DNA of 64,000 nucleotides from Hymenobacter rubidus. GTDB lineage: Bacteria; Bacteroidota; Bacteroidia; Cytophagales; Hymenobacteraceae. Both the position numbers and the translations under genes were made by a program. Below, piece after piece: positions 33,261 through 44,369 of the stretch; positions within the stretch are counted from its first letter, which is position 1, and every line of letters begins with the position of its first letter. Location of the stretch: NCBI RefSeq assembly GCF_016734815.1, contig NZ_JAERQF010000012.1, positions 1 to 64,000 on the forward strand, given 5' to 3'. The notes under the pieces are model-generated. The model was not told the origin of the DNA and made no database searches. It saw only the letters and a program-made list of their open reading frames with translations.

Positions 33261-33920
33261 ATGACCATTACCGAGGAAAACTACCTAAAAGCCATTTACA
33301 AGCTGGCGGAAGCTGAGCCGGAAACCGCCGGCGTGAGCACCAATCGCATTGCGGCCGCTCTAACGACCCGGGCGGCCTCCGTCACCGATATGCTGCGCCG
33401 GCTGGCTGAGAAAGGCCTCCTCAACTACGAGAAATACCGGGGCGTGCAGCTCACGACCGAAGGCCAGCGTCTGGCTTTGCTCACCATCCGCAAGCATCGG
33501 CTGTGGGAAGTGTTCTTGGTGCAGCAGCTGGGCTTTAGCTGGGACGAGGTGCACGAAGTGGCCGAGGAGCTTGAACACGTGCAGTCGCCGCTGCTCATGC
33601 GCCGACTCGATGCCTTTCTGGGTCACCCCGCCCTCGACCCCCACGGCGACCCCATTCCGGCCGAAGACGGCGCCGTGCGCCGTCCCGCTACCCGCCTGCT
33701 GGCCGACCTGTGCGCGGGCGAGCACGGCACGCTGGCCGCCGTCAAAAACACCTCGGCTCCCTTCCTGCAATACCTGGACAAGGTAGGCTTGCAACTCGGC
33801 GCACTGGTTGAAGTGCTGGACAAAGTAGCGTTTGATAACTCGTTTGAAATCTGCATTAATCGTAAACGCACCGCATTAATTTCAGCCGAAGTCAGCTGCA
33901 ATTTGTTAGTAACGGAATGA
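33261..33920 (+). CDS. DtxR/MntR-type metal-dependent transcriptional regulator
   Basis: A 219-residue protein with an N-terminal winged HTH (TITEENYLKAIYKLAE, VSTNRIAAALTTRAASVTDMLRRLAEKGLL in part). The metal-binding dimerisation domain contains RKHRLWEVFLVQQLGFSWDEVHEVAEELEHV, whose H, E and E-x-x-H/E-x-x-x-E-x-x-E-H positions are the DtxR metal ligands. A C-terminal SH3/FeoA-like portion follows (about 140-219). Its stop overlaps the mnmE start (ATGA), so the two are probably co-transcribed, although its likely targets (iron or manganese uptake) are not in this window. Confidence 0.9.
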   Translation: MTITEENYLKAIYKLAEAEPETAGVSTNRIAAALTTRAASVTDMLRRLAEKGLLNYEKYRGVQLTTEGQRLALLTIRKHRLWEVFLVQQLGFSWDEVHEVAEELEHVQSPLLMRRLDAFLGHPALDPHGDPIPAEDGAVRRPATRLLADLCAGEHGTLAAVKNTSAPFLQYLDKVGLQLGALVEVLDKVAFDNSFEICINRKRTALISAEVSCNLLVTE

Positions 33921-35329
33921 CGCCGCTTTTCACCGATACCATTGTAGCGCTTTCCACACCGCCGGGCGCGGGCGCGCTGGCCATTATCCGCCTTTCGGGG
34001 CCCGCTGCTGTACCCATCACGGCCGCTGTGTTCTCGAAAAAGGCCTTGGCTGACGCTCCCGGCAACACCTTGCACTACGGCACGCTGCGCGACCCCACCA
34101 CGGGCGAAACCCTCGACGAAGTAGTGATGAGTCTGTTTCGAGCCCCCCGCTCTTTTACTCGCGAAGACGTGATTGAAATCAGCTGCCACGGCTCCGACTA
34201 CGTGGTGCGGCAGGTGTTGGCCCTGCTCCTGCGCCAGGGTGCCCGGCTGGCCGAAGCCGGCGAGTTCACGAAGCGCGCCTTCCTCAACGGTGCCTTGGAC
34301 CTGGCGCAGGCCGAAGCCGTCGCCGACCTCATCGCCGCCGACTCTGCACTCAGCCACCGCGTGGCGCTTAACCAATTGCGGGGCGGCTTCTCGCAGGAAT
34401 TGCGCGAGCTGCGGGCCCGGCTCATCAAGTTTGCGGCGCTGCTGGAGCTGGAGTTGGATTTCGGCGAAGAAGACGTCGAATTTGCCGACCGCAGCGGCCT
34501 GGCCCAACTGCTGGCCGAGGTGCGTGGCGTGGTGCTGGGCCTGCTGCGCTCTTTTGAGCTTGGCAACGTCATCAAAAACGGCATTACCGCCGTCATTGCC
34601 GGGCGGCCCAACGCCGGCAAGTCGACCCTGCTCAATGCTTTGCTGCGCGAGGAACGCGCCATTGTGTCGGCCATTCCGGGCACCACCCGCGACTTTATTG
34701 AAGACGAAGTGAGTCTCGACGGCCTGCGTTTCCGCTTTGTGGACACGGCCGGCCTGCGCGACAACCCGGCCGATGAAGTGGAAGCCATTGGCGTGCAGCG
34801 CACGCGCCAGCGGGTGCGGCAGGCGGCCTTGCTGCTGTATCTGTTCGATTTGACCGAAATGACGCCCGCCGAGGTGCAAGCCGAAATCAATGAGCTTACC
34901 ACCGGCCTGGACTTGCCGGTTTTAGCCATCGGCAACAAAACCGACCTGGCCACGCCAGACACCCTGGCTTCCTTTGACACGGATACCCCAACGGGCTCGC
35001 CGCTAACTGTGCCCGTGGTGTTGGTAGCCGCCGGCCAAAACCAGGGCTTGGAGGCGCTGCAAACGACCCTGGTGGCCCAGGTGCGCGGCGCGGCGCTGGA
35101 AAACACGGCCTCTGCCACCATCGTCACCAACGTACGCCACGCCAGGGCGTTGGAAATGGCCGCCAGTCACCTCGCCGCCGTCCAGGCGGGCCTCGATACC
35201 GGACGAGGCACGGAGCTGCTGGCGGCCGACCTGCGCCACGCTCTGGCGGCTTTGGGCGAAATCACGGGCGAGATATCTTCTGAAGATTTGCTCACCAGCA
35301 TATTCACACAGTTTTGCATTGGCAAGTGA
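33917..35329 (+). CDS. mnmE: tRNA uridine-5-carboxymethylaminomethyl modification GTPase MnmE
   Basis: A 470-residue GTPase that with MnmG modifies U34 of certain tRNAs. N-terminal folate-binding domain TIVALSTPPGAGALAIIRLSG in part (STPPGAGALAIIRLSGP); helical domain; G domain with GRPNAGKSTLLNALL, switch GTTRDFIED, DTAGLR, and NKTD. The C-terminus ends FCIGK, the diagnostic Cys motif. Start at ATG 33917 overlapping the DtxR gene. Confidence 0.97.
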   Translation: MTPLFTDTIVALSTPPGAGALAIIRLSGPAAVPITAAVFSKKALADAPGNTLHYGTLRDPTTGETLDEVVMSLFRAPRSFTREDVIEISCHGSDYVVRQVLALLLRQGARLAEAGEFTKRAFLNGALDLAQAEAVADLIAADSALSHRVALNQLRGGFSQELRELRARLIKFAALLELELDFGEEDVEFADRSGLAQLLAEVRGVVLGLLRSFELGNVIKNGITAVIAGRPNAGKSTLLNALLREERAIVSAIPGTTRDFIEDEVSLDGLRFRFVDTAGLRDNPADEVEAIGVQRTRQRVRQAALLLYLFDLTEMTPAEVQAEINELTTGLDLPVLAIGNKTDLATPDTLASFDTDTPTGSPLTVPVVLVAAGQNQGLEALQTTLVAQVRGAALENTASATIVTNVRHARALEMAASHLAAVQAGLDTGRGTELLAADLRHALAALGEITGEISSEDLLTSIFTQFCIGK

Positions 35330-35534
35330 GCGTAGCTGGACAAGCATTTGCCTGCCTCTGCTCACAATCGACGCAAACGTTGCCAAGCAAGCTCACTCCT
35401 TGTATATGAGCCTATTTACCCCCACCGCCTGCCGCCTCTTTTATCCTGAATGTGGCCCTTAATCTAAGAAAATTTCCCGGCTTACAGTGTATGCGTTAGT
35501 TTCGCACTCTATTCCCCTAATACTCCTCCCGCCC

Positions 35535-36824
35535 ATGGCAGAAACTGCTGAACTCATCCTCGACGGCAAGTCCATCACCTTGCCCGTTATTGAAGGCACC
35601 GAACACGAAAAAGCGTTTGACATCGGCAAGCTGCGCGACCAAACCGGTTACGTTACCCTCGATTCGGGCTACAAAAACACCGGCGCCACCAAAAGCGCTA
35701 TCACCTTCCTCGACGGCGAAGAAGGCATCCTGCGCTACCGTGGCTATCCCATTGAGCAGCTGGCCGAAAAGTCGAGCTTCCTGGAAGTAGCTTACCTGCT
35801 GATTTACGGCGCCCTGCCGACCACTGCCGAGTTGGATAACTTTAGCGGCCAAATCACCAAGCACACGCTGGTGCACGAGGACATGCGCAAGATTTTCGAC
35901 GGCTTCCCCTCGGCCACGCACCCCATGGCCATCCTGTCGTCGCTCATCTGCGCCCTCACCGGCTTCTATCCGCAGAGCGTGTCGCCCGACCTCAGCCCCG
36001 AGGAACTGGACCTGAACGTGATTCGCCTGATGGCGAAAATGCCGACCATTGCGGCCTGGACCTATAAAAACAACATGGGCCATCCGTTGAACTACCCGCG
36101 CAACGACATGGACTATTGCGCGAACTTCCTCTACATGATGTTCAGCTTCCCCACCGAGAAGTACGAAATCAACCCGGTAGTGGTAAGTGCCCTCAACAAG
36201 CTCCTGATTCTGCACGCCGACCACGAGCAAAACTGCTCTACCAGCACCGTACGCCTCGTGGGCTCAGCCAACGCCAGCCTGTATGGCTCGGTTTCGGCCG
36301 GCATCAACGCCTTGTGGGGCCCGCTGCACGGCGGTGCCAACCAGGAAGTGATTGAAATGCTGGAAGCCATTGAGGCTGATGGCGGCGACACCAGCAAGTT
36401 CATCGCCAAAGCTAAGGACAAGAACGACTCGTTCCGCCTCATGGGCTTCGGCCACCGCGTATACAAGAACTTCGACCCGCGCGCCAAAATTATCAAAAAG
36501 GCTGCCGACGAAGTGCTGCAAGCCCTCGGCATGCAGGACAGCCCCCTGCTGAAAATCGCGCAGGAGCTGGAGCAAGCCGCCCTGACGGACCAGTACTTCA
36601 TCGACCGCAAGCTGTACCCGAACGTGGACTTTTACTCGGGCATCATCTACAAAGCCCTGGGCATCCCCACCGAGATGTTCACGGTCATGTTCGCCCTGGG
36701 CCGCCTCCCCGGCTGGATTGCCCAGTGGAAAGAGATGCGCGAAAACAAAGAGCCCATCGGCCGCCCGCGCCAGATTTACACCGGCGAGCTGGAGCGCGAC
36801 TACACCGAAATCGGTGCCCGCTAG
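35535..36824 (+). CDS. gltA: Citrate synthase
   Basis: A 429-residue type II citrate synthase, TCA entry (oxaloacetate + acetyl-CoA to citrate). ATG 35535 (MAETAELILDG) is used. Motifs: GILRYRGYPIEQLAE, LHADHEQNCSTSTVRLVGS, LWGPLHGGANQEVIEML, MGFGHRVYKNFDPRA, and VDFYSGIIYKALGIP. The His and Asp of the active site fall in the HADHEQNCST, PLHGGAN and VDFYSG segments. TAGTTTCG at 35497-35504, one base off TAnnTTTG, with TTTC 21 nt upstream is a weak promoter candidate. Confidence 0.97.
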   Translation: MAETAELILDGKSITLPVIEGTEHEKAFDIGKLRDQTGYVTLDSGYKNTGATKSAITFLDGEEGILRYRGYPIEQLAEKSSFLEVAYLLIYGALPTTAELDNFSGQITKHTLVHEDMRKIFDGFPSATHPMAILSSLICALTGFYPQSVSPDLSPEELDLNVIRLMAKMPTIAAWTYKNNMGHPLNYPRNDMDYCANFLYMMFSFPTEKYEINPVVVSALNKLLILHADHEQNCSTSTVRLVGSANASLYGSVSAGINALWGPLHGGANQEVIEMLEAIEADGGDTSKFIAKAKDKNDSFRLMGFGHRVYKNFDPRAKIIKKAADEVLQALGMQDSPLLKIAQELEQAALTDQYFIDRKLYPNVDFYSGIIYKALGIPTEMFTVMFALGRLPGWIAQWKEMRENKEPIGRPRQIYTGELERDYTEIGAR

Positions 36825-36832
36825 CGTTTTAG

Positions 36833-36910
36833 TTGCTCGTTGTCAGTTGTTAGCTCGTGCTGGTATTGTCATTAGAAGCTAACAACTGACAACGAGCAAC
36901 TAACAACTAG
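36833..36910. repeat. Inverted repeat after gltA
   Basis: TAGTTGCTCGTTGTCAGTTG and TTAGCT on the left pair with AGCTAACAACTGACAACGAG and CAACTA on the right, with a spacer of about 25 nt. Same family as the palindrome at 33165-33258. Confidence 0.65.
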
Positions 36911-36921
36911 AATGGCAAAAC

Positions 36922-36951
36922 AAAAAGCCCGCTCTTCGAAGCGGGCTTTTT
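36922..36951. terminator. Bidirectional intrinsic terminator
   Basis: AAAAAGCCCGCT and AAGCGGGCTTTTT enclose a short CTTCG loop. It lies between convergent gltA and the small secreted-protein gene. Confidence 0.9.
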
Positions 36952-36976
36952 CGTGTCCGGCCGGGGAGCACCTCCC

Positions 36977-37351
36977 CTATTTGATGCGGTGCGCGGTAAA
37001 ATTGCTGCGAAGGGCTTGATAAGCGACCAGTTGCTGGGGCTGTAGCAGGTTGGCCAACTCGTTTTCGTAGCGCTGCTGGGCAATGGCGAGCTGGGTGTCC
37101 CGCTCTTCTGCGCCTGCCCCGTTGAGCAGAATTTCCAGGTCGCGGCGCTCGGTCAGCATCTGCAGGTGTAGTTGCTTCACGGCCAGGTACTGGGCCTCGT
37201 TGAAGTGGATGCATTGCGCCAAGGCCCGGGTGAGCGTCGTGGCCCGGGTTATCATGGCCGCCGAATAAGCGCCTTCGCCGGGACCTGCGGCCGCTACTGG
37301 TGCCGCACCTACTCCCGAAGCAATGCAAATGGCCAGAAAGAGATTTTTCAT
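36977..37351 (-). CDS. Small periplasmic helical protein, paralogue of the 23752 gene
   Basis: A 124-residue protein with a signal peptide (LFLAICIASGVGAAPVAAA). The mature part is helical and carries RALAQCIHFNEAQYLAVKQL and RYENELANLLQPQQLVAYQAL, spaced as in the 23752-24156 protein. Spy/CpxP-like by general layout only. The upstream region 37352-37679 is AT-rich and may hold its promoter. Confidence 0.65.
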   Translation of the reverse strand: MKNLFLAICIASGVGAAPVAAAGPGEGAYSAAMITRATTLTRALAQCIHFNEAQYLAVKQLHLQMLTERRDLEILLNGAGAEERDTQLAIAQQRYENELANLLQPQQLVAYQALRSNFTAHRIK

Positions 37352-37679
37352 GGAATTTAGGGATAATGGTTAAAAATGATGTCTTGAAGGCCAACGCTGC
37401 TGTCATTGGTCATTTCAAACGTAGTCACAAATATTTATTGGATGAAAAAACATTTTTATGGCACTTTTTTAATTAGAACATTCTTCTCCCATACGATAAA
37501 ATCCTCATTAATAACGTGTTGCTATTTAACAAAAAATCTTGTCATGAGGTAAAAAAAAAGCCCGCCAACGGGCGAGCCATATTTTTTTACCCCACAAATG
37601 CTATTAAATTTTCACTTACCTAAAGTATAGCTTTAGGTAAACTCTAATCCTGGTAAGCTGCACTCACTCGCCAGCCAAG
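37352..37679. other. AT-rich intergenic region with hairpins
   Basis: This gap of about 330 bp has no supported gene. It is much richer in A+T than its surroundings. It holds the minus-strand terminator at 37551-37577 and a perfect palindrome TTACCTAAAG-TATAG-CTTTAGGTAA at 37616-37640. The upstream promoter of the small secreted protein at 36977 must lie in its left part. Confidence 0.6.
37551..37577 (-). terminator. Intrinsic terminator of the OmpA/PD40 gene
   Basis: On the minus strand: CGCCCG, TTGG, CGGGC followed by nine T residues. Located about 100 bp downstream of the stop at 37680. Confidence 0.7.
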
Positions 37680-39656
37680 TTAAAGAATGTGCAATTCGAT
37701 GCGCCGGTTCAGTTGGCGGTGCGCCTCAGTGTCGTTCGCAGCGAGGGGATGGCCTTCGCCGTAGCCTTTTGAACGCAGGCGACTGACCGCTATGCCGTGG
37801 GTAGACAGGTATTCGACCACCGACTGGGCCCGGCGCTGCGAAAGCTGGATGTTGGATTCGGGGGTTCCCACGTTGTCGGTGTAGCCAGATACCTCAATCT
37901 GCACGTCGCGGTACTGCTGCAGGAACTCAATCAGGCGGTTGAGCTCGGTGCGGGACTGCGGCTTCAAGTCGTATTTATTGGTATCGAAAAACAGGTTGTT
38001 GAGCACCACGCTCCGGCCGGAGCGCACCGGCTCTAGGTAGATATCCAACGCCGTGGGGTTGAAAGCGTGCTGGTTGGTGTAGTCGAAGCTAAGGCTTTTG
38101 AGCAGGTATTTGTCGGCCGAGGCGTACATGGCATAGTGGTGGCCTTCGTTGAGCACCACGATGTAGTCGCCATACTCGGGGTCGGAGGTTACGAACTGCG
38201 TGAGGGCATCGGTGTCGAGGTCGTAGAGCTTGACCGCAGCCTTGAGCGGCTTTTTGGTCGTGGCATCAAACACACGCCCTTGGGTGTAAGTACTGGTTTC
38301 GCGGGCCTTCACGGGCGGGGGCACTGCGAAGCCAAATAACTCAACGGGCCGCTCCCGGGCCAGGCGGTAGCCGGCGGCGGGCTCATCGGAGGCGCGGCTG
38401 CGCGAGCAAAAGCCTTTTTGGTTATCGGAAGTCACGAAAAGGGAAGCCTCGTTCTCGAAGGTATTGAGCGGGTAGCCGAGGTTGCGCGGCTCGCTCCAGT
38501 TGCCGGCCGGGTTTCGCTCGCAACGAAACACATCCAGGCCGCCCATGCCGACCAACCCATCGGTGACGTAGTAAAGGGTGGTGCCGCTGGCGTGAATGAA
38601 CGGGGCCATGTCCTTGCCGGGCGTGTTCACGGGGGTGCCCAGGTTCTGGGCGGGGCTCCAGTTGCCGTCGGGCTGCAGCGTGGTTACGTAAATATCTTCC
38701 TGGCCCTGTCCGCCGCGGCGGGTGGAGGTGAAGTACAGCGTGCGGCCATCGGCCGAGAGCGAGGGCTGCGAGTCCCACTCCGTAGAGTTCACGTTCAGGC
38801 CCAGGTTCATGGGCGGGCTCCAGTTGTTGCCGGTGCGGCGCGAAATGTACAGGTCGCAGTTGCCGATGGCCTTGGGCCGGTCGCAGGAGGCAAACACCAG
38901 CGTTTTGCCATCGCCGGAAATCGTGCCGGCCCCCTCGTTGTAGCTGGAGTTGATGGCAGGTGAAATGGGCACGGGTTCGCCCAGGCTGCCGTCTTTGTTT
39001 TGGCGGCTCACATACAGGTCTTCGCCGCTGCTGGCCGCCGGGCGCCCGGTAAACAGCAGAAAGCGGTTGTCGGCCGTTAGCGCCGGAAAATACTGAAACT
39101 TAAAGGCATTGAGCGGCGCCGGCAGCGGCACCGGCGCGTCGCCCACGGGGTGTTTCATGGCATCGAGCGCAAACTCGCAGGTGAGCAGATTCCGCTGCGA
39201 CTTAGTCATGTTCTTCTGCGTCTTGGGCGCCACTTTCATCAGTTGCCGATAGGCGTCGAGCGCAGTTTGGTATTCGCCGTAGCTCAACGCCAGGTCGCCC
39301 AAGAGCTGATATTCAGAGGCGTGCACGGGGTCGGCAGGCACTTTGGCCAGGCCGTCGCGGTAGGCAGCCAGCGCGCCCTTATTGTCGCCCATGGCTTTGA
39401 GCAAGGAGCCCTTTAGCAGAAATGCCTCCCCGAACGACGGAAACTTCTGGTTGAGTTGGGTAAGTGTTTCAACGGCTTTGCTGAAGTCCCGGTCCTTGGT
39501 TTGCTGCTGGGCTTTTTCCAGCAGGCTGCGGGCCTTGGTGTTGGCGGGCGTCTGCACTTTGGGCGGAAGCTGGGCCCAGCCCGTTTCGGCTGAGGCCAGC
39601 GCAAGCAGCCACACCATTCCGAGGCGCACGGCCCCCAACACTGAAATGCGACGCAT
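37680..39656 (-). CDS. OmpA family protein with TPR and PD40 repeats
   Basis: A 658-residue secreted protein from ATG 39656. Signal peptide (LGMVWLLALASAETGWAQ), then two to three TPR-like units (about 45-170), then a PD40/WD40-like beta-propeller (about 190-460). Propeller examples are YFPALTADNRFLLFTGR, GAGTISGDGKTLVFASC, SQPSLSADGRTLYFTSTRRGG and MAPFIHASGTTLYYVTDG. A carboxypeptidase-regulatory-like beta domain follows (about 485-560, YTQGRVFDATTKKPLKAAV). A C-terminal OmpA peptidoglycan-binding domain (about 560-658) has FFDTNKYDLKPQS, VSGYTDNVGTPESNIQLSQRRA and NRRIEL. This architecture is typical of Bacteroidota envelope and gliding-associated proteins. It is 8 bp from queE. Confidence 0.92.
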   Translation of the reverse strand: MRRISVLGAVRLGMVWLLALASAETGWAQLPPKVQTPANTKARSLLEKAQQQTKDRDFSKAVETLTQLNQKFPSFGEAFLLKGSLLKAMGDNKGALAAYRDGLAKVPADPVHASEYQLLGDLALSYGEYQTALDAYRQLMKVAPKTQKNMTKSQRNLLTCEFALDAMKHPVGDAPVPLPAPLNAFKFQYFPALTADNRFLLFTGRPAASSGEDLYVSRQNKDGSLGEPVPISPAINSSYNEGAGTISGDGKTLVFASCDRPKAIGNCDLYISRRTGNNWSPPMNLGLNVNSTEWDSQPSLSADGRTLYFTSTRRGGQGQEDIYVTTLQPDGNWSPAQNLGTPVNTPGKDMAPFIHASGTTLYYVTDGLVGMGGLDVFRCERNPAGNWSEPRNLGYPLNTFENEASLFVTSDNQKGFCSRSRASDEPAAGYRLARERPVELFGFAVPPPVKARETSTYTQGRVFDATTKKPLKAAVKLYDLDTDALTQFVTSDPEYGDYIVVLNEGHHYAMYASADKYLLKSLSFDYTNQHAFNPTALDIYLEPVRSGRSVVLNNLFFDTNKYDLKPQSRTELNRLIEFLQQYRDVQIEVSGYTDNVGTPESNIQLSQRRAQSVVEYLSTHGIAVSRLRSKGYGEGHPLAANDTEAHRQLNRRIELHIL

Positions 39657-39664
39657 AGACGAGG

Positions 39665-40333
39665 TTACGGGATGTCGAGGTATTTGTGAGTCTGGAGCGA
39701 TACCTGCCAGCGGGGGTGCTGCTTCACGTATTCCACCAGTTCGGGGGTCATGCGGGCGGCGCGGCTCCATTCGGGCTGCAAGTATAGGCGAGTGGTGGCG
39801 GGCACCAAGGCCGCGTGCTCCTCCGCCCAGGCAAAATCGTGGCTGTTGAAGACGACAACCTTGAGCTCGTGCGCTGCTGCCAGCACTTCGGGCAACGGGG
39901 CCTTGAATTTTTTAGGCGACAAACACACCCAGTCCCAAGTGCCCGACAGCGGGTGCGCGCCCGAGGTTTCGAGCCAGGTGCGGCAGCCAGCAGCGTGCAG
40001 GGCCTCGGTGAGGGGGCCCAGGTTGTGCATGAGCGGCTCGCCGCCAGTCACGACCACGTCGCGGCCGGGGTGGGCCAGCACCGCTTCTACCAGCTGCGCT
40101 ACCGTTTGGCGGGGGTGCGCATCGGCATCCCACGACTCTTTCACGTCGCACCATACGCAGCCCACGTCGCAGCCGCCCAGCCGGATAAAGTAGGCCGCCC
40201 GTCCCGTATTATAGCCTTCGCCCTGAATGGTGTAAAACTGCTCCATCACGGGCAATTGCACGCCGGTAGCGGAAGGGGCACTTTCCTGAGAAGGTGCAAT
40301 TAAGTCGGGGGAAAGTAACGTCACGGAAATCAT
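39665..40333 (-). CDS. queE: 7-carboxy-7-deazaguanine synthase
   Basis: A 222-residue radical SAM enzyme of queuosine/7-deazaguanine synthesis. FeS-binding cysteines C55, C59, C62 lie in GCDVGCVWCDVK (C-x3-C-x2-C). QGEGYNTGRAAYFIRLGG precedes them and VVVTGGEPLMHN (SAM-binding GGE) follows; CLSPKKFKAPLP and LQPEW are further family marks. The first 25 residues (about to VQLPVMEQ) are an unusual N-terminal extension, and Met30 is an alternative start. No other que genes are in view. Confidence 0.92.
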   Translation of the reverse strand: MISVTLLSPDLIAPSQESAPSATGVQLPVMEQFYTIQGEGYNTGRAAYFIRLGGCDVGCVWCDVKESWDADAHPRQTVAQLVEAVLAHPGRDVVVTGGEPLMHNLGPLTEALHAAGCRTWLETSGAHPLSGTWDWVCLSPKKFKAPLPEVLAAAHELKVVVFNSHDFAWAEEHAALVPATTRLYLQPEWSRAARMTPELVEYVKQHPRWQVSLQTHKYLDIP

Positions 40334-40449
40334 AACTAAAAGGCGTCAGAAAGCGAAGCAACCTGAACGCCAGCCAGGAGACATACCGTTCCCAAGGCCG
40401 GACTTTAAAAGTACAGCTAACTCCCAGCTTAACCAAATATTGCTAAAAA

Positions 40450-41364
40450 TCAGTTTGCCGCTTTCGGGTAGATTTCGCCCTTGGCGGCCCGTAAAGTATT
40501 CAGCAAAAGCATGGCAATGGTCATGGGGCCCACACCGCCGGGCACCGGCGTAATAGCTGAGGCCAGCGGCGCTACCTCCGTAAAGTTCACATCGCCTTTC
40601 AGCGTGTAGCCGCTTTTTTTGCTGGCATCGGCCACGCGGGTGGTGCCCACGTCGATGACCACCGCGCCGGGCCGTATCATATCGGCCGTCACGAACTCGG
40701 GCCGACCGATGGCCGCCACCACGATATCGGCCGTACGGCAGATTTCAGCCAGGTTCTGGGTGCGGGAATGGCACAAAGTAACGGTGCAATTAGCCGTATC
40801 CAAGTTTTTGGCCAGCAATATACTAACTGGTGTTCCAACAATATTGGAGCGGCCAATGACCACGGCATGCTTGCCGCTGGTTTTGATGCCCTGGCGAGCC
40901 AGCAGCTCAACGATTCCTGAGGGCGTGGCAGGCAGCAGGGCGGGCAGGCCAGCCACCATCCGGCCGATGTTCATGGGGTGAAAGCCGTCCACGTCTTTCT
41001 CGGGCCGGATGGCTTCGATGACCTTTTCGGGGTCGATGTGCTTCGGCAGCGGCAGCTGCACGATGAAGCCGTCGATTTCGGGGTTGTGGTTCAACTCATC
41101 GACTTTGGCCAGCAGCTCGGCCTCGGTGATGTCGTCCTCGTAGCGCAGCAGCGTGGAGGCAAAGCCCACCCGCTCGCAGGCCAGCACCTTGTTGCGCACA
41201 TAGGTTTCGGAGCCGCCGTCGTGGCCCACCAGAATGGCGGCGAGGTGGGGCACCTTTTGGCCAGCGGCTTTCAGGGCCGCTACTTCGGTGGCGATTTCGG
41301 CTTTGATGTCTTCGGCGGTTTGTTTGCCGTCGATGAGGTTGGATGTGGTGGTGGTTGAGTTCAT
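40450..41364 (-). CDS. folD: Methylenetetrahydrofolate dehydrogenase / cyclohydrolase
   Basis: A 304-residue bifunctional FolD interconverting methylene- and formyl-tetrahydrofolate. Motifs: [13 protein letters not shown] with catalytic Lys59, [28 protein letters not shown], the Rossmann [17 protein letters not shown], and C-terminal [18 protein letters not shown]. Length and ends are normal. It is followed upstream by a palindromic REP element separating it from lepA. Confidence 0.97.
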   Translation of the reverse strand: MNSTTTTSNLIDGKQTAEDIKAEIATEVAALKAAGQKVPHLAAILVGHDGGSETYVRNKVLACERVGFASTLLRYEDDITEAELLAKVDELNHNPEIDGFIVQLPLPKHIDPEKVIEAIRPEKDVDGFHPMNIGRMVAGLPALLPATPSGIVELLARQGIKTSGKHAVVIGRSNIVGTPVSILLAKNLDTANCTVTLCHSRTQNLAEICRTADIVVAAIGRPEFVTADMIRPGAVVIDVGTTRVADASKKSGYTLKGDVNFTEVAPLASAITPVPGGVGPMTIAMLLLNTLRAAKGEIYPKAAN

Positions 41365-41383
41365 TGTTTACTTGTCATCCTGA

Positions 41384-41481
41384 GCGCAGCGAAGGACCTT
41401 ATCACGTCCGCGCCGCTCAATCAAATGGAATCCCGAGAATGCAGCCGTGATAAGGTCCTTCGCTGCGCTCAGGATGACAAA
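41384..41481. repeat. Palindromic REP element (GGACCTTATC family), copy 2
   Basis: Perfect outer arms: TCATCCTGAGCGCAGCGAAG on the left (41376 on) and CTTCGCTGCGCTCAGGATGA on the right. Each is followed inward by GACCTTATCAC / GTGATAAGGTC, with a spacer of about 40 nt. The same arms are at 2-75. It sits between folD and lepA. Confidence 0.85.
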
Positions 41482-41483
41482 AT

Positions 41484-41511
41484 AAAAAAGGCGGCCCGAA
41501 AGCCGCCTTTA
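41484..41511. terminator. Intrinsic terminator of lepA
   Basis: AAAAAAGGCGGC, loop CCGAAA, GCCGCCTTTA. On the minus strand it reads GGCGGC hairpin followed by six T, directly after the lepA stop at 41517. Confidence 0.9.
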
Positions 41512-41516
41512 TCAAA

Positions 41517-43304
<1,788 letters not shown>

Positions 43305-43415
43305 AGAGGGCGGTTTTTCAGAGGGCGAAGGTACGAACCACCGGGCGCAAAAGCCAGAGACGAAGGGAAAGGACGTCGGTTGGCAAACGAGAACTACAAT
43401 ATGGGTATAGCTGCT

Positions 43416-43423
43416 TAGTTTTG
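43416..43423 (+). promoter_or_regulatory. Possible -7 box upstream of the 43462 gene
   Basis: TAGTTTTG matches TAnnTTTG; it ends 38 bp before the ATG. No correctly spaced TTG -33 was found. Confidence 0.35.
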
Positions 43424-43461
43424 TCGATTCCCCTATTTCGAACGAGTACTTAAACCTGTCC

Positions 43462-44316
43462 ATGCAACCGGAAGCCACTGCAACAACCATTGACTCGCGA
43501 CTCAACGACAAGCGTAAGTTTCTCATTTCGGCCCTCAACGGCACAGGGCTGTATGTGCTGGCGTATTACCTGGTGTGGGGCCTGCACGAGGCGGCGAAGT
43601 TTGGCATTTCCAGTTTTTATCATTTGCGGGGCAAGTGGGACCCCAGCCGGATTACTTACACCATAGCGGATAACGAATGGTGGCGCACCGCCGTGGTGGC
43701 CGTGTATGGCATGGGCCCGGCCGTGTGCTTGGCGGCCGGCCTAGTGGCTTTTTGGTGGTATTGGAAAAAGGAACGGGCCCGCCGCGGGCAGTTTAAATTA
43801 TTTCTCCTCTGGATTGCTCTGCACGCTTGCAACGCGGTATTTGGGGCGCTGCTGGCCGACACGTTTACCCATTCCGGCTTCTGGTACGTGCCCGACTGGC
43901 TGATAAACCTTGGAAATGCTGTGGATGTAATCCTCGCGCTACTGGCCGGCATGACGCAGCTGGCGCTGGGCTACTTTGCCGCCGTTGCCTTTCTGCAAGC
44001 GCATGACTCAAAAACGGTGATGCGCTACTCCAACCGCCAATGGATGGTGTTGAGTACGCTGGTAGCGCCTTGGGTAGTGGGCAGCCTTTTCATTAGCGCA
44101 ACGAAGGGGACTTATTTAACCGTCCAGGAGGGCTTGCACATGCTCATGATGGTTTTATTGCTAATTCCCCTGGCGCTGGGCTGCCTCAACGAAACGTTTG
44201 AATCGACGGTAAGGCGGGCGCAGGCCACCCACGTTGTTTGGGGCTTGGTGGTCTTGGCTGTGGTGGTGGCGCTGGTTTGGCGTGTGGTGCTGAGCCCCCC
44301 GGTAATGTTTGGGTGA
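43462..44316 (+). CDS. Multi-pass membrane protein of unknown function
   Basis: A 284-residue protein with about seven hydrophobic segments: about 22-45, 75-95, 112-135, 150-178, 190-212, 222-240 and 255-275. One soluble stretch ([23 protein letters not shown], about 53-75) probably faces the periplasm. A pair of histidines ([15 protein letters not shown]) and Asp/Glu in the helices could be functional. I do not recognise the family. Divergent from lepA. Confidence 0.65.
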   Translation: MQPEATATTIDSRLNDKRKFLISALNGTGLYVLAYYLVWGLHEAAKFGISSFYHLRGKWDPSRITYTIADNEWWRTAVVAVYGMGPAVCLAAGLVAFWWYWKKERARRGQFKLFLLWIALHACNAVFGALLADTFTHSGFWYVPDWLINLGNAVDVILALLAGMTQLALGYFAAVAFLQAHDSKTVMRYSNRQWMVLSTLVAPWVVGSLFISATKGTYLTVQEGLHMLMMVLLLIPLALGCLNETFESTVRRAQATHVVWGLVVLAVVVALVWRVVLSPPVMFG

Positions 44317-44369
44317 TTCCTGCATTCCATATGACATAATTATGTAGAAACGATTACTCGCTCTCGAAA

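Noticed and set aside
35330-35534. Possible tRNA or RNA gene between mnmE and gltA
   Set aside because: No cloverleaf, no GGTTCGAAT-type T-loop and no CCA-adjacent acceptor stem could be found; only a weak promoter motif is present.
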